Shown here: positions 1 through 5,135 of the stretch, in pieces
Layout of the letters: every line of letters begins with the position of its first letter
Position numbering within the stretch: the stretch's first letter is position 1
From: JBDTOX01 sp039933015
GTDB taxonomy: Bacteria > Pseudomonadota > Gammaproteobacteria > Burkholderiales > Methylophilaceae
Reading direction: 5' to 3'
NCBI GenBank assembly: GCA_039933015.1
Contig: JBDTOX010000026.1
Location: forward strand, 1 to 6,180
Length of the DNA stretch: 6,180 nucleotides
The notes under the pieces: generated by a model
Told to the model about the DNA's origin: nothing
The model's input: the letters and a program-made list of their open reading frames with translations, nothing else
The model's database searches: none
Made by a program: the position numbers and the translations under genes

Positions 1-235
1 TCACAATTTGTGATTTCAAGCTGGGGCTTTCTAAATCGCCTACGCGGCGACAAACACGCGAACCAGCGCATTTTCCCCTTCGTCATATTTCTAAATCGCC
101 TACGCGGCGACAAACCTTATGGACTTGGGTAACAAGATTCATGATATTTTCTAAATCGCCTATGCGGCGACAAACGGCCTGTGCTACCGCGGTCATCGCT
201 TCGAGCATTTCTAAATCGCCTATGCGGCGACAAAC
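1..235 (-). CRISPR. Type I-F-like CRISPR array, 4 repeats visible, continuing past the left edge
   Basis: Four 28-bp repeats lie at 28-55, 88-115, 148-175 and 208-235, separated by three 32-bp spacers (56-87, 116-147, 176-207). Bases 1-27 are part of another spacer, so the array continues left. On the minus strand the repeat starts GTTTG, has a TCGCC/GGCGA stem around a 5-nt loop, and ends TTTAGAAA. This matches the architecture and 3' end of known subtype I-F repeats (for example those of Acinetobacter), as does the 28/32 spacing. Repeats 1 and 2 are identical to each other, as are repeats 3 and 4; the pairs differ at one loop base (GCGTA versus GCATA). By I-F convention the array is transcribed leftward and its leader should lie just right of 235, but that place is occupied by DUF167 coding sequence. 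No cas gene is in the window. Array identity is certain from the sequence; subtype and orientation rest on repeat similarity. Confidence 0.96.
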
Positions 236-470
236 GGGACGCATCGCCTAGCACCATTGGAACTACTCCAAAATGCGGGGCCAGGAAGCGAAGCATGTGG
301 TCTGTGGCCTTGCCACGTACCGGGGCAGCCGTAACGCTAACCTTGAGTTGGTTGCCTTTGGGCTTGCCTATAGCGTCGCATCCGGCACTAGGTTTCCCCA
401 GAATATTGACCACGAGTGTGTCACCATCCCAAGCAAAAAAGTTATCGCCTGTGCTGTTACGAGGTTGCAT
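117..470 (-). CDS. DUF167/YggU-family protein, 3'-truncated and reading into the CRISPR array
   Basis: Residues 1-79 match the small DUF167 (YggU) family of unknown function: a strand around DTLVVNILGKPSAGCDAI, then KVSVTAAPVRGKATDHMLRF (the conserved A-x-P-V-x-G-x-A core), then GVVPMVLGDASR. The family normally continues SR-x-K-x-V-R-I for roughly 20-25 more residues. Here the Arg79 codon straddles the edge of CRISPR repeat 4 (236/235). Residues 80-117 are encoded entirely by repeats and spacers, including RLSPHRRFR twice, and the stop at 117-119 lies inside a spacer. The ATG at 470 is the first start after an in-frame TAA two codons upstream and has no clear Shine-Dalgarno. The gene starts 43 bp after the methyltransferase stop on the same strand. 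The product has lost its conserved C-terminus and is probably non-functional (inference); the open frame could still be translated. Only 236-470 is native gene. Confidence 0.82.
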   Translation of the reverse strand: MQPRNSTGDNFFAWDGDTLVVNILGKPSAGCDAIGKPKGNQLKVSVTAAPVRGKATDHMLRFLAPHFGVVPMVLGDASRLSPHRRFRNARSDDRGSTGRLSPHRRFRKYHESCYPSP

Positions 471-513
471 CTTTTATAGAGTGATGTTGGCAGGTATCAG
501 AATCCATGCGGCG

Positions 514-1287
514 CTATATTGAAGCATCTGGCTTGGTTGCGGAGAATCGCAAGCGGACATAATCAGCAACCCAGTGTCCATCCGTGTCACAGAGTGCAGG
601 ACGTAAGGCGTCAACCACCTCAGAAACAAAGCGACTCCTTTCCGTTACGGGTAGAGCAGAAAGGAAGGACTGAGCGAACGTCTTAAGCCACCCGCCAACA
701 TCACCAGGCAAGTAGGTGGGGCGGGGAATTAACGCCATGCTCCCTACATAAAAGCCATGAGCTTCAAGTAGCGATGTGTATTGTTTCGGCTCAGGAAAAA
801 ACCAGAGATTATTGGAGACCATCCCGCGTGAGGCCAACGCTGATTCGATTGCTGTGACGATGGTGGCAACATTCCCATACCCTCCGAATTCCGCTACAAA
901 ACGGCCACCTGGTTTGAGTGAGCGCCAGACACCTGCAATGACACTTTTAGGATTTGTCATCCAGTGCAACGCGGCATTGGAAAACACTGCGTCGAAAGCA
1001 TTTTCGAATTGGAGCGCTTCCCCATCCATGACGTGAGCATCCAGACCAAGTGCTTTGGCCGCTGCAATCATGTCATGGCTTGAGTCGACACCAATCACAT
1101 TGCAACCGAGTCCCACCAGTTTGACAGTCAATGCCCCATCGCCACATCCAAGATCCAGAATGTGTTCGCCTGGTTGTGGAGACAGGAGCTCAACAACCGG
1201 CATGCCCAGGTCGGAGACAAAGTGGGCATTTTCGGCATACTGCCTGGGGTTCCACAGTTGTGGTTGTAAGTCAGTCATAAGATTCAT
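514..1287 (-). CDS. Class I SAM-dependent methyltransferase (trans-aconitate methyltransferase-like)
   Basis: A 257-residue, complete, soluble protein with a Rossmann-type SAM-binding domain. Motif I is ILDLGCGDG at about 43-51, the acidic residue that would hold the ribose is Asp68 in VIGVDSS, motif II is FDAVFSNAALHW at about 98-109, and motif III is LKPGGRF at about 124-130. The N-terminus (LWNPRQYAENAHFV) and NAALHW resemble the Tam-like group, but the substrate cannot be told from sequence. The C-terminal half (W-F-F-P-E-P, then a helical cap ending in ADYVRLRF) is also usual for this group. The ATG at 1287 immediately follows the hemE stop (TGAATG), implying translational coupling; a second in-frame ATG at 1278 is a possible alternative start. 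There is no Shine-Dalgarno other than hemE coding sequence. The gene shows no damage, unlike its neighbours on both sides. A link to haem synthesis is not supported by anything except position. Confidence 0.88.
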   Translation of the reverse strand: MNLMTDLQPQLWNPRQYAENAHFVSDLGMPVVELLSPQPGEHILDLGCGDGALTVKLVGLGCNVIGVDSSHDMIAAAKALGLDAHVMDGEALQFENAFDAVFSNAALHWMTNPKSVIAGVWRSLKPGGRFVAEFGGYGNVATIVTAIESALASRGMVSNNLWFFPEPKQYTSLLEAHGFYVGSMALIPRPTYLPGDVGGWLKTFAQSFLSALPVTERSRFVSEVVDALRPALCDTDGHWVADYVRLRFSATKPDASI

Positions 1288-2354
1288 TCATTCAGCGTGG
1301 TAGGGTCGAATAAGGGAATGCACAGCTTCAATCATGGCTGCTGCGTTCTCAGGAGGTGTGAACTGGGTGATGCCGTGACCGAGGTTGAACACATGGCCGT
1401 GGCTCTTGCCATAACTTGCCAGGATGTTAGCGACCTCGCGCTTAATCACCACTAGGGAAGCCAGTAATACGCCGGATCGAGATTTCCCTGTAATGCCACC
1501 TTGTACCCCACACGTTGTTTGGCTTCACCAATATCAATAGCCCAGTCCAGACCGATCGCATCGCAACCAGAGTTGGCAATACTTTCAAGCCAAGTCCCAC
1601 CGCCCTTGGTGAAAAGAATACAAGGCACATTTCGGCCATCACGTTCGCGTGTTAGTGCGGAAATTATGCATTCCATGTAATCGAGAGAAAACTCACGTTA
1701 AGCAGCATGCGATAGCGCACCTCCCCATGAATCAAAAATCATCACAGCTTGAGCACCGGCCTCGATCTGGGCATTGAGATAAGCGGTAACAGCCTGCGTC
1801 GTTACGTCTAATACATGATGAAGAAGATCTGGTCTGGAATAGGCCAGTTTTTTAATCGTCAAGAAATCTGTGCCGCCTTGTCCTTCGATCATGTAGGTTG
1901 CCAGCGTCCACGGACTTCCCGAGAAGCCGATGAGCGGCACTGAGCCATCCAGCGCCTTGCGAATCTGTCTAACGGCATCCATCACATAACGCAGGTCGAC
2001 CGATGGATCAGGGGCGGTGAGTTTCTGAATTTTTTCTTCATCTCGCAGAGGGGTTTCAAATTTGGGGCCTTCGCCCTCAGCAAAATAAAGGCCAAGACCC
2101 ATCGCGTCAGGTACTGTGAGAATGTCTGAGAACAGGATGGCGGCATCCAGTGGAAAGCGCGCCAATGGTTGCAGCGTGGCCTCGGTAGCCAAATCCTGAC
2201 TCTTGCACAGGCGAAGGAAACTGCCTGCTTTTCTGCGCGTCTCCCGATACTCCGGAAGATAGCGGCCCGCCTGGCGCATCATCCATACTGGTGTGTATTC
2301 CGTAGGCTGGCGGAGTAATGCGCGAAGGAAAGTATCGTTTTTTAGAGGGGTCAT
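1288..2354 (-). pseudogene. hemE: Uroporphyrinogen decarboxylase, broken by an in-frame stop and a 1-bp frameshift
   Basis: HemE removes four carboxyl groups from uroporphyrinogen III to give coproporphyrinogen III in cytosolic haem synthesis. Residues 1-218 are intact: PVWMMRQAGRYLPEY at 22-36, ILFSDILTVPDAMG with the catalytic-type Asp77, IGFSGSPWTLATYM near 142-155, and AGAQAVMIFDSWGGALSHAA. A TAA at 1698-1700 then replaces what should be Tyr. The same frame continues REFSLDYMECII, ILFTKGGGTWLE, GLDW and KVALQGNLDPA. At about 1470 one G is missing (GCG-GTA reduced to GCGTA). Restoring it opens the rest: VLLAS, HVFNLGHGITQFTPPENAAA, and IRPYHAE followed by TGA at 1288-1290. Repaired, the gene would encode 355 residues, the normal family length. 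It starts 3 bp after the receiver stop, with only weak Shine-Dalgarno potential. HemE is normally needed for haem, so expect a second copy, a sequencing error, or a real defect. Family identity is certain; the cause of the lesions is not. Confidence 0.95.
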
Positions 2355-2357
2355 GCT

Positions 2358-2690
2358 TTATGTCCGGTGTGAGCGAATGACTCCACTAATTTTGAATTTC
2401 TTCAACTCGGATTGGGATGGTTGTCGAAGTTGTCCGGAAACAAGTATGAGCGTGGGAGGCAACCCAAGCTTTTCCTCAGCCAGGCGCAAGTGACTGATGA
2501 TTTGCAGCGGATCCTCGCGCTGGATATCCATCGACACGAAAACATACCGGTAACGGGTACTTTTAAAGGCCGCTAGCGCGCTACCGCCTGAACTGTATAC
2601 GTCCGGGGTAATGTTCCGGTCGGCAAGAAAGGACTTGAAATTACTCTGGTCGCAGTCTGCGTCCTGAATTACAAGTGCGGTTTTATTCAT
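2358..2690 (-). CDS. Small CheY-like receiver-domain protein, degenerate
   Basis: A 110-residue single-domain protein with the alternating pattern of a response-regulator receiver. Strand 1 is ALVIQDADCD with acidic residues at 10 and 12. Strand 3 is YRYVFVSMD with a candidate phospho-acceptor Asp55, strand 4 is PTLILVSGQ with Ser85 at the Thr/Ser position, and strand 5 is ISGVIRS. The invariant Lys expected after strand 5 is absent, and the protein stops early (about 120 residues is usual), so the last helix is missing or very short. It has no output domain. Its ATG overlaps the sulP stop by 4 bp (ATGA, 2687-2690), and a GGAG at 2701-2704 lies 10 nt upstream, so it is probably made together with the transporter. 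It may be a phosphorylation-independent regulator or interaction partner of the SulP system (inference). Assignment rests on fold pattern, not on a strong signature. Confidence 0.68.
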   Translation of the reverse strand: MNKTALVIQDADCDQSNFKSFLADRNITPDVYSSGGSALAAFKSTRYRYVFVSMDIQREDPLQIISHLRLAEEKLGLPPTLILVSGQLRQPSQSELKKFKISGVIRSHRT

Positions 2691-4321
2691 GAATCTTTTT
2701 CTCCAGTTCCTAGCTGTTGAATGTGTTCCAGCACATTCTGCTTACCGATTTGTCCGATCAGCCCAGCCAGCTTAAGTTTCTCAAGGACGTTGGGTCGTGC
2801 TTCGCAAAGGACCAGACGTGTCTTGTGACGCTTACAGTTGTCCAGCAAGTCCCATAAGGATTGCAAACCGGTGGCATCGATGAAAGGCACCCGACCTAGA
2901 CGCAGAACCAAGGTGTCAGCATGGCTATGAGTGATTTCAAGCACGCTTTCCAGCCGCTCCGCTGCACCAAAGAAGTATGGCCCATCCACGGCGTAGACTA
3001 CAGTCTTGGGCGACAGCGTGAACTGGCTATCTTCGATTTCCTTGGCCAGTTCCTCATGTTGCTGCTGCTCGATACTAACGGCCTCCGACATACGCTTCAT
3101 GAACAGAAGTGATGCCAGCAACACACCGATATTGACGGCAATCACCAGATCACCAAAAACGGTCAGTAGAAAGGTAATCAGCAATACCGCCACATCGGAC
3201 TTGGGTGCCGTACGTACCATATGGCTGAAGCGATGCAATTCGCTCATATTCCAGGCGACGACAAACAGGATGGCAGACAAGGCACAGAGTGGGATGTGGG
3301 ATGCCAGCGGTGCCAGCACCAGCACGATTACCACCAGTGTTAATACATGGACGATGCCGGCCAAGGGGCTGGTTCCCCCGTTACGTATGTTGGTAGCGGT
3401 ACGTGCAATTGCACCAGTGGATGCAAAACCACCGAAGAGAGGGGAGAAGATGTTAGCAATCCCCTGCCCCACCAGTTCCTGATTGGAATCGTGCTTGGTG
3501 GCAGTCATGCCGTCGGCAACCACGGCGGAAAGCAAGGATTCAATGGCGCCGAGTAATGCAATGGTGAAAGCCGGTCCAATGAGCTGCAAGACTTCGGTGA
3601 AGGTGACTGACGGCACTTCAAAGTGCGGCAGGCTCTGGGGGATGCCACCAAAGGCACTGCCGATGGTCGCTACGCCTTCAAAGTGGAAAAGTCCCTGCAC
3701 GACCGTGGCGGTCAGCATTGCCACCAGTGGTGCGGGAATACGCTTGAAGATGCGTGGAGAGACCAGCAGCACCGTCAGCGTCAGCAGGCCCAGAGCCGTG
3801 GTTTGGAAGTGTAATCCCGGGAATGCCTGAATCAGGTGCCAGAACTTTTGATGAAAATGCTCGGCGCCAGTCTCCGGGGTAAGACCGAAGAAGTCCTTCC
3901 ATTGACTCACCCAGATAATGATGCCAATGCCACTGGTAAAGCCAACAATCACCGGATCGGGGATATATTTGATGACGCCACCCAGCCGCGTCAATCCCAT
4001 CACCATCAGTATGACACCGGCCATCAACGTGGCGACTTGCAATCCCTCGATCCCGTACTTGGCAGTAATGCCCGCCAGTATTACGATAAAAGCCCCAGTT
4101 GGGCCGGCGATCTGCACGCGACTGCCACCGAGGAGCGAGGTCAAGCCACCGGCAACAATCGCCGTATACAAGCCCTGTTCGGGCTTGGCTCCGGAAGCGA
4201 TGGCGAATGCCATCGCCAAAGGGAGTGCCACCACCCCGACAATCACCCCGGCAAGAATGTTGTTGAGCCAGTGTGCTTTCGACAGTAGTCCGGCGCGCTT
4301 AGCTTCAAGTATGGCAATCAT
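2687..4321 (-). CDS. SulP-family (SLC26-type) anion transporter with STAS domain
   Basis: An inner-membrane protein of 544 residues, full length for the family. The membrane part (about 20-410) carries the SulP signature LPLAMAFAIASGAKPEQGLY (33-52), IAGPTGAF (71-78) on the half-helix region that forms the anion site, PDPVIVGFTSGIG (121-133), and the conserved block AIESLLSAVVADGMT followed by HDSNQELVGQGIANI and GGFASTGAIARTATNI (259-312). A cytosolic linker rich in Glu and Gln (about 415-435) leads to a STAS domain (about 440-535) with VYAVDGPYFFGAAERL and FIDATGL, the equivalent of the usual D-S-S/T-G site. Substrate cannot be read off: bicarbonate, sulfate and dicarboxylates are all known for SulP proteins. 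AAGGA at 4331-4335 sits 9 nt before the ATG. It follows the hyfI-like gene by 37 bp and overlaps the receiver gene by 4 bp. A bicarbonate role beside a complex-I-like module is a reasonable guess, not shown. Confidence 0.95.
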   Translation of the reverse strand: MIAILEAKRAGLLSKAHWLNNILAGVIVGVVALPLAMAFAIASGAKPEQGLYTAIVAGGLTSLLGGSRVQIAGPTGAFIVILAGITAKYGIEGLQVATLMAGVILMVMGLTRLGGVIKYIPDPVIVGFTSGIGIIIWVSQWKDFFGLTPETGAEHFHQKFWHLIQAFPGLHFQTTALGLLTLTVLLVSPRIFKRIPAPLVAMLTATVVQGLFHFEGVATIGSAFGGIPQSLPHFEVPSVTFTEVLQLIGPAFTIALLGAIESLLSAVVADGMTATKHDSNQELVGQGIANIFSPLFGGFASTGAIARTATNIRNGGTSPLAGIVHVLTLVVIVLVLAPLASHIPLCALSAILFVVAWNMSELHRFSHMVRTAPKSDVAVLLITFLLTVFGDLVIAVNIGVLLASLLFMKRMSEAVSIEQQQHEELAKEIEDSQFTLSPKTVVYAVDGPYFFGAAERLESVLEITHSHADTLVLRLGRVPFIDATGLQSLWDLLDNCKRHKTRLVLCEARPNVLEKLKLAGLIGQIGKQNVLEHIQQLGTGEKDS

Positions 4322-4358
4322 GGTGGCGGATCCTTAGTGATCGTAATGCTTTGAGTAG

Positions 4359-4871
4359 TTACTTTTTTCTCACCGCAGCAAGGATGCCTTGCAGCAGTTG
4401 TACTGGTGTGGGTGGACAACTGGGCACGGCGACGTCCACCGGGAGGACGTTGGCAACTCGACCGCAGGAAGCGTAAGACTTACCGAAGATACCGCCGGTG
4501 CAGCCGCAATCGCCCACTGCAACCACCAGCTTCGGTTCAGGTGTTGCGTCGTAGGTACGTTTTAAGGCTTGCTCCATGTGGTGCGAAACCGGTCCCGTGA
4601 CCAGCAGCATGTCGGCATGACGCGGACTGGCAACGAACTTGATGCCCAGCCCCTCGATGTTGTACTGCGGTGTGTTGAGGGCATGGATTTCCAATTCACA
4701 GCCGTTGCATGAGCCGGCATCGACATGGCAGATGGCGAGCGCCCGGCCGAAATGGCGCAGGATGTCACTCTGGTGGCGGTCGGCTTCCGCCACCAGCCAG
4801 TCGGGATTTGGAGCCGGTGGCGACTCTGTCACAATCCCGGTACGGACACCCTTGTAGAACTTGTGCAGCAT
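4359..4871 (-). CDS. hyfI: HyfI/NuoB-like [4Fe-4S] small subunit of an Ehr or hydrogenase-4-type complex
   Basis: A 170-residue intact protein of the NuoB/hydrogenase small-subunit family, on the cytoplasmic face of the membrane complex. It would hold the cluster equivalent to N2 of complex I. Likely ligands are Cys55 and Cys58 in AGSCNGCELEIHAL, Cys122 in VGDCGCTGGIFG, and Cys152 in VPSCPPTP. CNGC followed by ELEI is the hydrogenase-like rather than the classical NuoB (SCC) form. Residues 1-45 form a short N-terminal extension without a signal peptide. The start overlaps the hyfG-like stop by one base (TGATG), and AGGA at 4878-4881 lies 6 nt upstream, so this is a well-supported start. It is the only undamaged subunit gene of the module in this window; the large subunit it should contact is reduced to a tail, so its function here is doubtful unless another copy exists. 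The gene name is used by similarity. Confidence 0.93.
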   Translation of the reverse strand: MLHKFYKGVRTGIVTESPPAPNPDWLVAEADRHQSDILRHFGRALAICHVDAGSCNGCELEIHALNTPQYNIEGLGIKFVASPRHADMLLVTGPVSHHMEQALKRTYDATPEPKLVVAVGDCGCTGGIFGKSYASCGRVANVLPVDVAVPSCPPTPVQLLQGILAAVRKK

Positions 4872-5128
4872 CAGAGATCCTGTCCGTTAAAGCTCAGGTT
4901 GAACGATTTGTTGATGAGGGGAAAATCCGGCACGATGTTGCCGATGATGGCGTGCTCCAGCAGCGGCCAGTTTTGCCAGGATGGGTCATGTGGATGCAGG
5001 CGGTGGATGCCACCATTTCCACCCGTGTGAAGCGCTACCAGCACTTCGCCGCGCCAGTCTTCGACCCAGCCCACGCCGAAAGCGTGCGGTATGAGCAAAG
5101 GCATTGACATCCGTACTTGTCCCAGGTG
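4871..5128 (-). pseudogene. hyfG: C-terminal remnant of HyfG-like/Ehr large subunit
   Basis: Only the last ~80 residues of a ~500-residue NuoD/hydrogenase-large-subunit-like protein remain: HAFGVGWVEDWRGEVLVAL, then HPHDPSWQNWPLLEHAIIGN, then VPDFPLINKSFNLS and the C-terminal NGQDL with a normal TGA at 4871-4873. The frame is closed upstream by a TAG at 5129-5131. An ATG at 5110 could start a 79-residue peptide but is not a family start. The fragment contains no cysteine. The C-terminal DPCxxC nickel-ligand motif of true [NiFe] hydrogenases is absent and HDPSWxNW stands near its place, which is the Ehr (energy-converting hydrogenase-related) pattern. Upstream sequence switches to hyfB-like coding, so the N-terminal ~400 codons, including any N-terminal CxxC, have been lost. 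Identity of the fragment is firm; the exact left limit of native sequence is not. Confidence 0.88.
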
Positions 5129-5135
5129 CTAGCGC
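5105..5135 (-). other. Deletion junction joining hyfB-like and hyfG-like sequences
   Basis: Going down the minus strand, hyfB-frame coding (FFRVIFLGRPRE ending near 5158, then less certain residues) gives way to hyfG-frame coding that is convincing from about 5080 and plausible up to 5128. The expected order hyfB-C-E-F-G-I is therefore collapsed: the hyfB tail, hyfC, hyfE, hyfF and most of hyfG are missing, some 4-5 kb by usual family sizes. The breakpoint cannot be placed more closely without an intact relative to align. Confidence 0.7.

Noticed and set aside
1..13. Imperfectly centred palindrome TCACAATTTGTGA resembling a regulator site.
   Set aside because: It lies inside a CRISPR spacer cut by the window edge and is not upstream of any gene here.
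1..27. The partial spacer shares a 12-nt stretch with sulP at 2931-2942, suggesting a self-targeting spacer.
   Set aside because: Only 12 of the visible 27 bases match, and the PAM-proximal seed end does not. A short chance match is the simpler reading.
148..235. A repeated peptide RLSPHRRFR in the DUF167 open frame that looks like a protein repeat.
   Set aside because: It is simply the CRISPR repeat translated twice in the same frame because the period is 60 bp.
236..255. ATCGCCTA at 243-250 just outside the array matches part of the repeat and might be a degenerate fifth repeat.
   Set aside because: It is only 7 bp from repeat 4, so there is no room for a spacer, and it encodes the Leu-Gly-Asp expected in the DUF167 protein. 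Eight bases may be chance.
1698..1700. Stop-codon recoding (selenocysteine or programmed readthrough) in hemE.
   Set aside because: The codon is TAA rather than TGA, the normal residue is Tyr, and the gene has a second independent lesion.
3006..4337. Several 110-160-codon plus-strand frames opposite sulP.
   Set aside because: They are antisense shadows of a well-supported transporter gene, with no family features of their own.
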